This document shows, one piece after another, positions 1-10,975 of a DNA stretch of 64,000 bases. The notes beneath the pieces are model-generated. The model ran no database searches. It saw only the letters and a program-made list of their open reading frames with translations, and was not told the DNA's origin. This DNA comes from Notospermus geniculatus (taxonomy: Eukaryota; Nemertea; Pilidiophora; Heteronemertea; Lineidae). The stretch spans positions 52,423 to 116,422 of the forward strand of contig NMRB01001028.1 in the NCBI GenBank assembly GCA_002633025.1. The letters are read 5' to 3'. A program made the translations under genes and the position numbers. The first letter of the stretch is position 1, and every line of letters starts with the position of its first letter.

Positions 1-516
1 GAATTTTGATCAGAACCAATATATTTTGCAATTTATCGCGTTCTAAATGGCGCACTATTTTTCCGTGCAAGGGCACTACATGGCGGCGTAAACCGGCCAG
101 CAACCAATCAGAATGTTCCGATTTTGAGTGACATGTGGTTGGTAAACAATAGCACGTGGGTTTGTTCTGTCAAATTCAAAATGGATGTCATGGATGTACG
201 TAGGATGTACGTGAAGGAAGCCGTTCACACACTGTGGGCTATGGGAAAGTAGCCTATTATTTATCACCTTCTACCGTCTGACGTGCACTTTGGTCCACGA
301 AAAGTGCGAATGTCGTGGAACTGGTCGTTGAAAGGACAACAAAACACTTAAATGTGATTTTTTTCACGCGAGTCGAGGGTTCCATGGACGCGGCCATCTT
401 GGATATGACGTCAATCTTTAATAGTTCCACGCTGCGGAATAGTTTAGCTTGGGGGCAAAGGTGTAAGCCAGAACATCGTGGAGGCGTCACCTTGCGGAGG
501 AAATTGCGCGAAGCGG
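1..516. other. No gene seen
   Basis: Both strands are broken by stops and the short open frames overlap one another without domain-like content. I see no splice-bounded exon, RNA gene or clear repeat here. The 9 bases that end at 525 form the left target-site duplication of the next element. Confidence 0.5.
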
Positions 517-525
517 CCAATGCGA

Positions 526-640
526 CAATCTCGTACCCAGATTCGTTACGCTCGGGCCGAGGTTGTAGGTCGCTCCACTATTAATAGTGTAGCGACCATC
601 AACCTCGGCCGAGCGTAACTAATCTCTGGGTACGAGATTG
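526..640. mobile_element. Foldback element with 9-bp target duplication
   Basis: This 115-bp segment is an almost complete palindrome: arms starting CAATCTCGTACCCAGA and ending in the reverse complement meet at ACTATTAATAGT. It is flanked by an exact 9-bp direct repeat, CCAATGCGA, at 517-525 and 641-649. A 9-bp duplication is the size made by Mutator-like (MULE) transposases, so I infer a non-autonomous MULE-type foldback. It codes for nothing. Confidence 0.85.
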
Positions 641-649
641 CCAATGCGA

Positions 650-920
650 AGCAATCTGACGTCAATAAGTGGAACGCTGCTGTGATATGGTTATGTAAAT
701 AATTTTTCGAGAATGACTAAAAATGGGCTGTGCTTCGCGACTAAAAGGCGCATTTGAGGCTGGAACGCATGGGGAACGATGAAGACCGTAAAGACTGAAG
801 TTTGAGACGTGGAATTGAGTAAGCAGAGCGTGAAATTATTATTTGCGGGCCTAATTTAGGTTTGGTGTATACGTCACACAACGCCGCCGACTTGCGCGCC
901 GCCGCCTGGTTACCCAGCCT
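650..920. other. No gene seen
   Basis: Only short overlapping open frames with low-complexity or arginine-rich translations are present. I see no repeat structure or splice-bounded exon. Confidence 0.45.
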
Positions 921-1012
921 CGTCCCAGGTGTAGTCACAGGAGTTCGTCTTCAACACTGAGACACTCGTCCCAAGGTGTAGTCACATTAGTTCGTCTTCA
1001 ACACTGAGACAC
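921..1012. repeat. Two-unit tandem repeat, 46 bp
   Basis: Two adjacent units share CGTCCCA, GTGTAGTCACA and GTTCGTCTTCAACACTGAG with few differences. The period is about 46 bp. Confidence 0.75.
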
Positions 1013-1076
1013 CCTTGACCCTGAGACACCCCTTTAGTATGTATGCATCCCCTCTGTACTATAATATACAGTCTGT

Positions 1077-1120
1077 ACACCCGAACCATGGAGAGGTACA
1101 CCCCTCCATGGTTCGGGTGT
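1077..1120. repeat. Short perfect hairpin
   Basis: ACACCCGAACCATGGAG pairs with its reverse complement CTCCATGGTTCGGGTGT across a loop of about ten bases. It may be a solo foldback tip. No target duplication was identified. Confidence 0.7.
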
Positions 1121-1289
1121 CCATCGTTCATGTCATTATTGTATACCAAGCCACTGTTCTGTTGTCAACGTTATAATTAATCCACACGTATTGGCCTACT
1201 CATTACATGTATCTCAAGCCGCCCGGCTGAACCAACAATGACTGGTTCCGATTCCTCTGGGTCCACAATTAAATTTTCTGTAGGTACCC

Positions 1290-1600
1290 AGGCAACAACA
1301 CATATGGCCGGGGCACAGAGGGGTGATCCCATATGGGCCCCGAGGATTCTGCACCCAAGAACCATGAGTCCCATAGGCCTATTTTTTGCCCAGATAGGCC
1401 TACATGTGGGGCCTACTGGTAGTTCCCATACCCGGTATGCTAGCCTAATTTCCCAGATGGGCCCATTGATGTATGTCTGGGCAAAAAAATATGGGACCCA
1501 TATTTTTCTTTGGTGCATCATGCCCACATGGGGCCCGAAACAACGGGGGCCCATGTGTGGCCCATGGGCTCGGGTACACTTCCTTTGTATTTTGCAAAAA
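1290..1600. repeat. Repeat with CCCATATGGG-type motifs
   Basis: Palindromic motifs of the type CCCATATGGGCCC and CCCACATGGGGCCC recur, and TTTTTTGCCCAGAT (about 1382) recurs inverted as GTCTGGGCAAAAAAA (about 1477). Both strands are open for more than 370 bases, but the translations (repeated GPxxGP) only reflect the motif. I read it as a non-coding foldback-type repeat. Confidence 0.5.
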
Positions 1601-1711
1601 TTCAAAACGCTGATGTAGTAGGCCTACCTGGGCTATTCGTAATGTCACGGTGGGAATAGTGCGAATGATTATTCGTACCGTGACCATGGTGACGGTGATT
1701 TTCTGCACCGG

Positions 1712-1871
1712 TAAAGGCCTGTTTCCACTAGACCGGTTTCCCGCATTGCGTTTTGCGATTTCACAGGGTTTTGGATAACAATAACATGGCTCGTTTATTG
1801 TCCCGATGCTGTGAACCGCCCCGGCTCCGCAAAACCGCTGCGGAAACCGGTCTAGTGGAAACAGGGCTTAA
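1712..1871. mobile_element. TTAA-type MITE, family A copy 1
   Basis: The inverted termini are GGCCTGTTTCCACTAGACCGG on the left (first 20 bases compared) and its complement ending at 1871. The inner part shares the phrase CACAGGGTTTTGGATAA with copies at 2878 and 5125. It belongs to a family whose cleanest copy (5125-5312) is bounded by TTAA. Confidence 0.75.
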
Positions 1872-2642
1872 AGGCCTGTATCCACTAGACCGGTTTCCGT
1901 CGGTGGCCGCACCGGTTTCCCGCGCCGGGATCCGCATCAAATGCTTTAAAGCCCCACAGTATTGAATTTAACGATATTTTCAAAACGTTAGGAGAGTGCA
2001 CATAGAGGTCCCATAGCCTCGTGAAGGTCCCCAAAATGCTTGCCTGATACGTACTTCACAGAATCAAGGCCTAGTTTTCAGCACGCATTGGAAAAAACTG
2101 CAAGGAGAGCTCTAATGTATTCTGATAGAGCGTAGTACATTTTACACTACGCTGACGTCGTGACGTCGTGCGAGAATCGCGGCGATGATTTGCGTTTTTC
2201 ACATTCAATACAGTGGGGCTTTAATAGATTTCCCATTATGTCTTTCCACTTGAGCTGTCCGGCAAAAATGATGTAATCTCCGCTGCGGGGCGACGGCAAC
2301 GGGGAAAATCAGATTGCAAAAAAGGCATTCAGTGCGGGAATCCGCACCGGTTGGTTCTGATGAAATTATACAATTTCAATAAACTACTGGTTCAAGGATT
2401 CTGTTTCTTTATGTATTATCGCTTCAATGCCATATGAAGCTGTGGTCTACATGTTTTTCTCCATTTGAACCTGTATTTGGCGAGAAACATGCCAGACTTT
2501 ATAGAGCGACTCATTTGCGGTTAATCGTAGGCCTACAAGTGGAAACCCCTTCCCGTAATTCCCGCCGCTACGGAATCCGTCGCGGTAAACCTCACGGGAA
2601 TCGCAATGCGGGAAACCGGTCTAGTGGAAACAGGGCTTTAAG
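1869..2642. mobile_element. Longer family A element abutting copy 1
   Basis: This begins TTAAAGGCCTGTATCCACTAG and ends GTGGAAACAGGGCTTTAA, the same termini as family A, but is about 770 bp with unrelated interior. No transposase-like open frame is visible. It shares the TTAA-like junction with its left neighbour, so one element inserted beside the other. Confidence 0.65.
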
Positions 2643-2876
2643 GCCTGAACCCACTGACGCGTTTTGCCGCCGCGGTTTCATCACTGCCCGACAAATTCTT
2701 TGTTATATTCTCGGTCCGCTGCCTTTTAACAAAGCATTTTCTGCCGCTGCGTTTTCCCGCTGCAGGAAAACTCGTCAGTGGGTTCGGGCCCTACACTGAC
2801 GCGTTTTCAAACGCAGCGGCAGAAAAAGCTTTGTTAAAAGGCAGCGGACCGAGAATAACAAAGAATATAACAGGGC
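2640..2876. mobile_element. MITE family E, palindromic
   Basis: It starts at a TTAA-like junction with GGCCTGAACCCACTGACGCG. The phrase GGTCCGCTGCCTTTTAACAAAG (first 20 bases compared) occurs at 2715 and inverted near 2840, making a long foldback. Relatives lie at 12695-12816 and 17175-17562. Confidence 0.7.
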
Positions 2877-2877
2877 T

Positions 2878-3064
2878 TTAAAGCCCTGTTTCCACTACAA
2901 CGGTTTCCGGTGAGGTTTGCGGCGCGGGAGCGGTTTTCACAGGCATTGGGATAATTAACACGCCATGTATTGTTAAACTATCGAGGATTATCCAAAACCC
3001 TGTGAAAAAATCTCGGCGCGGCAAACCGCAGCGGAAACCCGGACTAGTGGAAATAGGGCTTAAC
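2878..3064. mobile_element. TTAA-type MITE, family A copy 2
   Basis: The ends are AGCCCTGTTTCCACTA and its imperfect complement TAGTGGAAATAGGGCT. The centre carries CACAGGCATTGGGATAAT and the inverted ATTATCC/CCCTGTG phrase seen in the other family A copies. Confidence 0.75.
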
Positions 3065-3130
3065 TTCGACAGTGCGCACTGCGGGGGTTTCGTGAGCAGG
3101 TTCCCTGAATTTAGTGCAAGTATGGAATAG

Positions 3131-3205
3131 CCTGTTTCTCTGGCCACCGTCAAGATGGCGCTGCGTAGACGCGCCATTTCGACGGTGGCCAGGGAACCAG
3201 GCTAG
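3131..3205. repeat. Hairpin around a CAAGATGGCG motif
   Basis: CTGGCCACCGTC at 3140 pairs with GACGGTGGCCAG at 3181, and the flanking CCTGTTTC/GGAACCAGG also pair imperfectly. It resembles a very short foldback element. Confidence 0.65.
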
Positions 3206-3813
3206 GAATTGGGACGCCACCTCCCCATGTATACTTGTACCATGGAGGTAGGCCTAATCGCTGTGACCACAGTTCCACGCCCCTGTTTGCCATTGTTCCC
3301 TTCTATTGTCCGGTACGCGCGCTGGGCTCTTTGGAGGCAATCATCCTTTCCGCACAGCTCTCAAAGTGCAGCGCCATCTATAATAAATATCGCGTTTCCC
3401 CAAACATGTTCCTGCGTTTTTCTCCACGTTCGGAATTAGATAACCGGCCATTTCAAGGGTGACTGAATTTGATTAATTTTCCGCAATGTTTTAGTGAAAA
3501 AAATCATCGAAAAAGACCAATTTCCAATAAAGATATCTATGTTTTAAGGTGATTATGATAATGATAATGACAATGATAATAAGATTCTTCGCGGTTGAAA
3601 AGTTTGAAGAGGATTGCGTTTTGACAGTTTAAAAGATAATTAGTTCAGGTAAAATGCACCGGTGGTCGTTTCAGTGCGAGCATGGAAGTATTTACTTCCA
3701 TGGTGTGAGGTGCTGTTTTTGACGCGATGTAATTGACCAAACTACCTAACCTATTTTTCTTTTCTTTTCTTTTTTATTCTTCATTTCTATTAGGTCACAT
3801 ATTGTGACTTAGG
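3206..3813. other. No gene seen; short GATAAT tract
   Basis: Open frames are short and overlapping. A GATAAT/GACAAT-like simple repeat lies at about 3549-3582. Nothing else is recognised. Confidence 0.5.
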
Positions 3814-3956
3814 CTGCTTTTCCACGAGACGTTTGCGGACGCGGTTTCGGTGGCGGGAGCGGGAGCGGGTGCGGGTGAAATACGTTGGTTCGATTTTTTC
3901 CACCCGCGCCCGCCTCCAATTCCGCGCCCCAAACGCCTCGTGGAAAAGCAGCTTGA
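3814..3956. mobile_element. GC-rich foldback MITE
   Basis: GCTGCTTTTCCACGAGACG at the left pairs with CGCCTCGTGGAAAAGCAGC at the right. The interior GCGGGAGCGGGTGCGGGTG pairs with CACCCGCGCCCGCC. A partial relative lies near 63071-63140. Confidence 0.75.
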
Positions 3957-5124
3957 TACCAGTCACAAATGCAGCCGCCGCCGGAGGATATCTTGACATC
4001 GGTGTTTTTTTGCGACGTTTCGGTCTGGGACGGATTTTCCCACATATCTTTCAAGATGGTTTTCGACGGGCGCCCCCGTGGGACACTGGCCAGTAATCGG
4101 CTGATGTCTGTCGGATTTTGTTCCGACGACTTGAAAAATGGTTGGCTGATACCGTCCAGTCCCCACCTATGTCCCAGCGGGTATCGGCCCGCTGTCCGTC
4201 CGGCAATCGGGTGATTTTGTAGATCGGCCGGACATCCGATGAGGGGACTCTGTCTCGCACATGTGGGTGGCTGGCGGCATACCTGTTGGACTTCGACCAG
4301 TGTCCGGAGGATATCAACCTCGTTGACGTTGGCTTGTTAACCCCTGGCTTCAGAACCAAATACCTCGGCTGTGATTGGCTATCGGCGTGACGTCATACCC
4401 AATTTGAAATTTGAAATACCCAGGAAAATGGATTAAAATATGTGTATTTTATTTTATTTTTCATATCATAACAAACATTATTCTTTCTGATGATAGATAT
4501 GTTCATATATAATACAGTTTAATGAAAATATATTTTTTACAATCATGGTCATCACCATGTGTACATGTAGGCCTACGCCGATTTGGAGTGGTGGCATTGA
4601 AATATCGTGCGAAATTACCCCTCATATTTTCAGTACCCTCAACCCTGAAATTATCATGGTCAACCCACAACGAAAACTTTATGGTTTGAAGCTTTGGGTT
4701 ACGTTATGTTGTCTCCGAACCCGCGTTACTTCCAACGAAGGTCTGGGACAAATCTATGAGCACGGGCATCCCGCCATTTCTAATGGTAAATGTATTCGCC
4801 ATGCATTACAGGAGCGTGACCAGACCCCTTCAGACGCGAGCAGATCGTTTTAAATCAATAAATCAAACTGGATGACGCATAACGGATGATTTTTCATTGT
4901 TACAGTTACTGGTGTGGTTTTTACTCATTGTCTTCCGGGATTGTCCTTTCTGTTCCTTTGCTGAGAAATCGATGATGTTGTATTTGAATTCAGATACTGT
5001 TTAATAGCGTGAGTGTAGTTGGAGAACGGTATCCTGCGCATCATAAGATGACCCTCACAAACCAACCTCACGACCGACTGACTACTTTTAGTCCAACTTA
5101 TCAAGTTAAACGGACCTCCGTTTT
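3957..5124. other. No gene seen
   Basis: The first half is GC-richer with short open frames, the second half (4400-4560) is AT-rich. I find no splice-bounded exon, domain or clear inverted repeat. Confidence 0.45.
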
Positions 5125-5312
5125 AAGGCCCGTTTCCACTATAGCGGATTCCGCCGCGTCTTGCGGCGAGCGGAGCGGTTTTCACAGGCATTGGGATAAT
5201 CAATAGGCCATTGTGTTGTTAAACCATCGAAGGATTATCAAAAGCCCTGTGAAAACCGCACCGGTCGGCGGAAACCGCCGCGGAATCCGCTGTAGTGGAA
5301 ACGGGCCTTAAC
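5125..5312. mobile_element. TTAA-flanked MITE, family A copy 3
   Basis: GGCCCGTTTCCACTATAGCGG opens the element (20-base core compared) and CGCTGTAGTGGAAACGGGCC closes it, both bordered directly by TTAA. TTAA duplication is a hallmark of piggyBac- and Kolobok-type transposases, so one of those probably mobilised it. Confidence 0.8.
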
Positions 5313-5327
5313 TCTGCTCCCCATTTA

Positions 5328-6156
5328 GTAACGCTGAAAGGGTAAATGTCGTCCTGGGTATATACAAAGATTACCCAGGATCGCAGTCTTCACTAAAACA
5401 ATACCATGGGTGTAGTTTCGGTAGCCGAACATCACCCAGCTTCCGCAATCGGTGCCTAGGAACGAGTCCTATTTAGATATACCGTGGAATCTCGCGGCCT
5501 CGCGCCGCGGTACTTGTTGAGTGTCATTCGGAACTTCCGAAGGCAACTGCTCGGAAATTTCCGTACGGTCGCATTTCCCCTCGGACACAAGTCCATGGCA
5601 GCCATCTTGAACGCGCAACAATTGCCGTTCGTTTCTGCAGGTAATTGTGCGGTTCGCCTCATCACACCTGCGCATGAACAAAATAGGGCACACAAAAACG
5701 TTGCGTTATTGATCAATAATTGGCAGATTGGGTGAAATACCGGTAAGTTTATATATAATATTATATACAATGTAATATGGCTCAAATAATCCAGCAAATA
5801 AGGTTGAACATCTTAAGAGGCCAAAATTCGGCCAAAATAGTTCCACGGTCGGTCACGTGGGTTTGTTGATAAACAATATGGCTGCCTTGGACTTGTGTCC
5901 GAGGTAAAATGCGCCGCCCAGTGACAGATAAGCAGTTCGCCTCAGGTCGTTCCGAATGGTTGAGTGTAGCTGTTTTATGACATTCTTCAGGCTGTCACGT
6001 GACCACGGGCGAGACAACCTCGAATCCAGGTGTCATACTACGACGTTGGGTGATGTTCGGCTACCAAAACTACACCCAGGGTATTGTTTTAGTGAAGATT
6101 GAGATCCTGGGTAATCTTTGTGTATACCCAGGACGACGTTTACCCTTTCAGTATAG
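5328..6156. mobile_element. Long inverted-repeat element, about 830 bp
   Basis: Arms of about 120 bp lie at 5328-5455 and 6040-6156; shared phrases include GCTGAAAGGGTAAA, GTCCTGGGTAT and GATTACCCAGGATC. A second inner inverted pair, TCGGACACAAGTCCA at 5580 and its complement near 5888, shows that pairing extends inward. No transposase is seen, so it is non-autonomous. A solo relative sits at about 9822-9925. Confidence 0.75.
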
Positions 6157-6905
6157 TAACTTAAAAATTTAATAAATTTTGAACTTCAAAATTTAATAAA
6201 TTTTGAAGTTTGAATTTTTAAATTTCGTACGTCTTAGAATCATCGGAGTGTCATTTGCTACTACATTTCTTTATTGCTGAACCGACGACGTAGGATGGAG
6301 ATCATAGTCACGGTAGAGGGAGGGCAGTATTAGGCAACGCGGTCGTATACAATGGACACATTTGTGTAAGAAATTGATCAGGACAAGGATGTCAGTTTCA
6401 TTTCGATAGTTTTAACTACATTGTACTAATAACACGTATTAAGGCAGTGGTTGTTATCCAGGAGGGACATTTTTTTCCTGTGATACTGTCCAGGGGGACA
6501 TCTCTGTTACTTCCATAGATGTCGTCGGAATGACATAAATGAATACGTATAACGAACTGTAAAGGCATGAATCTTTCTGGAGTCGATCGCCGGCGGCCTG
6601 TGTTCAGGTGTGTGAAAAGCTTTTGAATGTTGACAACCATAGGTACAGAGTTCGAACCTCGTTATGCCTTGGCTTTTATATTTCTTGGTTTACGGATCCG
6701 CCGACGTACATTTTCTTAAAACAGTTTAAATTTCATGTTTTTCCTAGCGCCGACGGGGAATTTTGACACAACACGTGAAAAGAAATTTTCTGAAATAAAA
6801 TTCCGATGTTCCTGATCAGTGGACCTTGTTTCTTTATTAATTCCGGCGATCATGCTCTAGAAACCTTAAAAAACTTGGAGAAAATTAAAATTTGGTAGCC
6901 GTTCT
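6157..6905. other. No gene seen; AT palindromes at 6160-6235
   Basis: AAAATTTAATAAATTTTGAA occurs twice in tandem near 6170-6215 as self-complementary AT sequence. The remainder has only short unremarkable frames. Confidence 0.45.
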
Positions 6906-7252
6906 TATGCGGGTGATCAACCGACTTAACGACGAGTTAACGATCAGTTTGCGATTAGTTCACGACGATTTTGCGACTAGTTTACGACGAAAAATCATAG
7001 CCAGTGGATCAGCGTTCACGACGAGTTTGCGACTCGTTCACGACTGAATTCGGTTGACGACTAGTTTGCGACGAGTTTACACGCGGTCAAACATTGATTT
7101 GGTTCGGTGGATCAGCTTCAACGTCACGTCATTTCTTTACGATCAGTTTGTGACTAGTTCACGATGAGTTTGCGATTCGTTGACGACGGCCGTCGTGAAC
7201 AAATCGCAGACTGATCGTAAACTCGTCGTAAAGTCAGTGGATCACCGCATTA
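6906..7252. mobile_element. Foldback element with GTGGATCA ends
   Basis: The element opens with GCGGGTGATCAACCG and closes with CAGTGGATCACCGC. Between them phrases like TTGCGACTAGTTCACGACGA recur in both directions, so the whole segment can fold on itself. Partial relatives lie at 50195-50285 and 53030-53090. Confidence 0.65.
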
Positions 7253-7585
7253 CGATAGGGGCCTAGTTTGTTTTCGTGGATTTCCAGTCGTTGCAGAGAA
7301 ACCAGCCACGAACCACGCGTCTTATTAAAGTTGAATGAAGTAAAGTTGTTGTAAAGTAAAATATTTATAGCACCTGACTTGTTTTACTTTTCTTTTCGAA
7401 ATGCCTGAAAAATGCTTTTGCTGCTGGCGACAGGCATGGGTTATAGAATGTACACAGTAGAAATGTTTCATTTATCACATAGTAAATACAATGTATCCTG
7501 TATCTTGTCGGAAACGATCTGCCATTACCTGAAAGGAACAAATGATGCGCTGAAAGAGCTGCACTTGGGGACTACCGGAAAAGTT
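7253..7585. other. No gene seen
   Basis: One 65-residue open frame (7412-7609) runs into the adjacent minisatellite, has no recognisable domain and no splice context. I treat it as chance. Confidence 0.4.
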
Positions 7586-7880
7586 CCTAAGAGAGAGAGA
7601 GTGGGGTAATAGTTTGAAGCACTTTGAGGTTCATGGAGAGAATGGGGTAATAGTGTGAAGCGCTTTGAGGTTCATGGAGAGAATGGGGTAGTGTGAAGCG
7701 CTTTGAGGTTCATGGAGAGGGTGCGGTAATAGTGTGAAGCGCTTTGAGGTTCATGGAGAGAGTGGGATAACAGTGTGATGCGCTTTGAAGTTCATGGAGA
7801 GAATGGGGTAATAGTGTAAAGTGCTTTGAGGTTTCATGGAGAGAATGGGGTAATAGTGAAGCGCTTTGAGACTGTACAAC
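7586..7880. repeat. Minisatellite, unit about 46 bp
   Basis: About six units share GGTAATAGTGTGAAGCGCTT followed by TGAGGTTCATGGAGAG. Units differ by point changes and small deletions, one lacking GGTAATA. Confidence 0.9.
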
Positions 7881-8843
7881 GATAGAAAGCGCAGCGCCTC
7901 ACAAAATTGTTAACAGAATCTATATTTTCCACGGACATTCATTACGGGCATATTGTAAAAAAGACTCTTGAGCCGTCACGTGTTTGTCATCTGTTGGATA
8001 ACAACCAATATAAAGAACATGCGAGTACATTGTACCGAAGACAATAACACCTGGTACAAAGTGGCTTTTTTCGATTAAGTTTTATACAGATTACTCTGTA
8101 TCATATGTGACCCCTTTTGGCAAAACCAGTCGCATGTCTTGGCATGTTGAGACCAAATGATTGTCATCACAATGGCCGATATAACATACCACAGAATATA
8201 TGTAGTCATGTTACCAACATAAAACTTTCCAATATGTGACCCGTCACATCAAATCAGGTATTACGTCGCACAAAATATGACCAAGAATATATAAGTACAT
8301 GTACCAAGAATATATAGAACTCCGAATAGTGCCAAAAGTGAGTTTACTAATTTGCCTCTGGTTATCCTGTAACTGAAGGGATCTTAGTTTGTGAAGGGTT
8401 TTTGTGTAGAGAAGATCTTTACGAACAAAATGACACCTCCCATAGTTATATGCACTCAGAAATAACCTAGCTACAGAGCAGTTTTGAATTGACCATATTT
8501 TTGACAAATTGATATTGTACTTGATCTCAGGGTCGGGCGCTCTGACCTATACAACAAATCCATGGTTTCACCAAAATAAAAAAAAATTGTACACCAGCAA
8601 TATGCATGTAACTTTACATAAGAATATTGATAATGTTCTAAATAATACAATTCAGTCAACAACCGTTAAATCTAAGCACTGGTTATGTACCGGGTATTTA
8701 GAAGGCCTATAATTACCCTACGCCCTCTATTATCAGAAAAAGTAACTTAATGCCCACCCTTTTGATTGATTACTAAGTTGTACATTCTTGGTACCGGTAC
8801 TTATATATTCTTGATATGACCCATGATGAAATAAGGCCGGTGT
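7881..8843. other. No gene seen
   Basis: AT-rich sequence with short overlapping frames. ACCAAGAATATATA occurs twice close together near 8279 and 8307. No exon or RNA gene is supported. Confidence 0.45.
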
Positions 8844-9323
8844 TATTTACCCGACGGTCGTGTACGCAGTGAGGAAAATTGATACTGCGCACCCGACGGT
8901 CGTGTACGCAGTGAGGAAACATCGTACTTGGTACACGACCGTCGTGCGCGGACTGATGTAATGCGAATTTGGGGACCCGACGGTCGGGTCGGGAACGATC
9001 GATTTCTTCACTGTTTACACGACCGGTTGTGGCTGCACTGAAGAATCTATGGCAGATACACGACCGTTCGTCCACCATGTTTCACCTGGGAGACCTTAAA
9101 TTGAACCCCACACAGTGCCGCCTATGGCTGACCCCGACCATAACCATTCGGGGCCGATCTAATCCTAACCCTAACCCCCACCAACCCTCATGTCGCAGAC
9201 TCCTTGAGACCTATGCCCCCTAAAAACCCTTTAAACCGCTGCCGAGGCGGGAAATCGAACGACGTCACAGTCGTGTACCGAAATGTGTTTTTCCTCTGTG
9301 CGTACACGACCGTCGGGTAAATA
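8844..9323. mobile_element. TIR element with ACCCGACGGTCGTGTACG ends
   Basis: TATTTACCCGACGGTCGTGT opens the element and its reverse complement closes it. The terminal motif recurs internally in both directions near 8891, 8933 and 9021. A CCCTAACC-like stretch (9163-9180) lies in the centre. No transposase is seen. Confidence 0.75.
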
Positions 9324-9509
9324 GTTAGTGCGAATAAAATAACCTCACAGCAGATGAAGGAAGAAATGTAATTGCTCAGATTTTTCAAAAGGCAGACAAA
9401 ATCCTGGGCTAATACTGAAATTGACAAAACGTTGGCCTCAACCTGCCAAGTTCGGAGCGACTTAATACCTGATTTGACGCTGCCAAACGCATAATCTTAG
9501 ACAATTATT

Positions 9510-10019
9510 AAGACCGCCCCACCCCAATGGGGCGGTCTTCCTTGTTTTTACTGAATTTCTCTCGATCTCTCTCTCCATCCAATCTGTGGTTTCCGCACGT
9601 TATCTAATAAAATACGCCATGTATCGCTGCAAAACTTCGAGGGATTATAGACATCAATATTACACAGAACCCTAATGATTCTTGTTATCATCCGAGTAGA
9701 ATAAATTGTGAAATTTTGACGATTTTTTCCCGTTTATCGCATTATCGTGTTTGCCTGNTAGTACCGTACCTCGAGCGCAGGTGGAAAATGGCACTGATTT
9801 CAAACTGGGTAGTGTTAAGGTACCTTATTTATACCCAGGATCGTCCTGGGTAACAAAAAGGATTACCCAGAATGCCCAGGGTAATAATGAGGTGTACCCA
9901 GGACGACATTAACCGATTCAGCTATTCAGCTCTACATTGCCACTCAGTAATTCTCGATCAGTCAACTATGCCTAATTTCTAAGGGCGGTCTTCAAATTGG
10001 CTGAAAAGCCAATTTCTAG
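9510..10019. mobile_element. Element with AAGACCGCCC ends, copy 1
   Basis: The left end is a hairpin, AAGACCGCCCC with GGGGCGGTCTT, and the right end carries AAGGGCGGTCTTCAAATTGG followed by its own small stem. An inverted copy lies at 54088-54681 with matching interior phrases such as GGTTCTGTG and ATTCGGATGA in complement. This copy also contains a CCCAGGA-rich foldback at about 9822-9925 related to the 5328 element. A single N is at 9758. Confidence 0.7.
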
Positions 10020-10560
10020 TTTTACCTAAACTTTCGTGCCCATGGCCCGCCAGACTAGGTCAGCGTGCAAGCGACCATTGAACGGTATTAAGCTTCTGAC
10101 GTCATATGCACAAGGCTGTTCGGCCGCCATCTTAGACTGGTACCCGATCCTAACTATTTTACATCGGGCTTTTGCATATGTTAGGACCGGGCGTGCCTAC
10201 CGCCTTCGTGCCTCTGATTGGTCGGTGCTGGCGCAGGTGGTAAGTATGTGAACTATTATGTTGATAGATTTTCTATTTTTAACATGGAAAACCCCGGCGT
10301 GATTGGTGAATTTCCTGGGTCAAAGGTCGGTCACCTTCTATCTGCATTCTGGTACGTCAGCCGTATTGAGAATTGAATAAATTTACATAATTTACATCAA
10401 ATTTTCAAGTGAGGTCACTGTCAGAATTCCTCCACAAATGGCGGCCACGACTGGTCCTACCATTCAAAAGCGACACCATCGGTAGGACCAGGTACTAGTC
10501 TACCGCCATCTTTGTTGGAAAGGTCTATACTCAGTTTCCTTAATGCTTCGCGCTCATTGG
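10020..10560. other. No gene seen; short inverted phrases
   Basis: TGGTCCTACC near 10454 pairs with GGTAGGACCA near 10482, both beside GCCGCCAT- or GCCATCTT-like words. This suggests a small foldback, but its limits are unclear. Confidence 0.4.
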
Positions 10561-10565
10561 ATGAA

Positions 10566-10665
10566 AATTTGTATTTGTATTAGATTTTTCCGTCAGGGCC
10601 GAAGCCATAGCATTATTGGCCCTGGTGAGTACGGAAGAGGTCATCTCATGCTACTCATAGATTGG
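10566..10665 (-). repeat. SINE fragment, truncated
   Basis: The phrase TTTTCCGTCAGGGCCGAAGC, then ATTATTGGCCCTGGT and TACGGAAGAGG, matches the tail of the SINE seen complete at 46838-47122. The tRNA-derived head is missing. Confidence 0.75.
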
Positions 10666-10975
10666 ATGAAAATGCAATATATGAAGTTCGATTCCAAGTA
10701 CTTTCGAAGAGACGTTGTCGAAGAAAGTAGGTCACTGCTGGGATATCATTTGGAGAGAATGACATGTTATCAGCATTTCATTGGTGATTGTGGGATTGAT
10801 AGTACAGGTGAAAAAGACTTTATTCTTTGACGACTTTGTCGGTTGTCTGTTCACCTGCTTTGGTTCATCGAAAATATTTGTAGGGAATAGGGCATAACAC
10901 GCTCGTGAAGTGCCTCAACGGTGAGTATCCGTGAGTTTCCCATCGGAAGACACCGGATGCAGTTAGCTGTCCAAG

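Noticed and set aside
1177-1618. Overlapping 126- and 142-codon frames on opposite strands
   Set aside because: Both reflect the palindromic GGGCCCATATGGG repeat and have no domain.
7586-7880. CRISPR array
   Set aside because: Units are contiguous tandem repeats without unique spacers, in a eukaryotic genome.
9163-9180. Telomeric repeat
   Set aside because: Only two or three CCCTAA-like words occur, inside a transposon.
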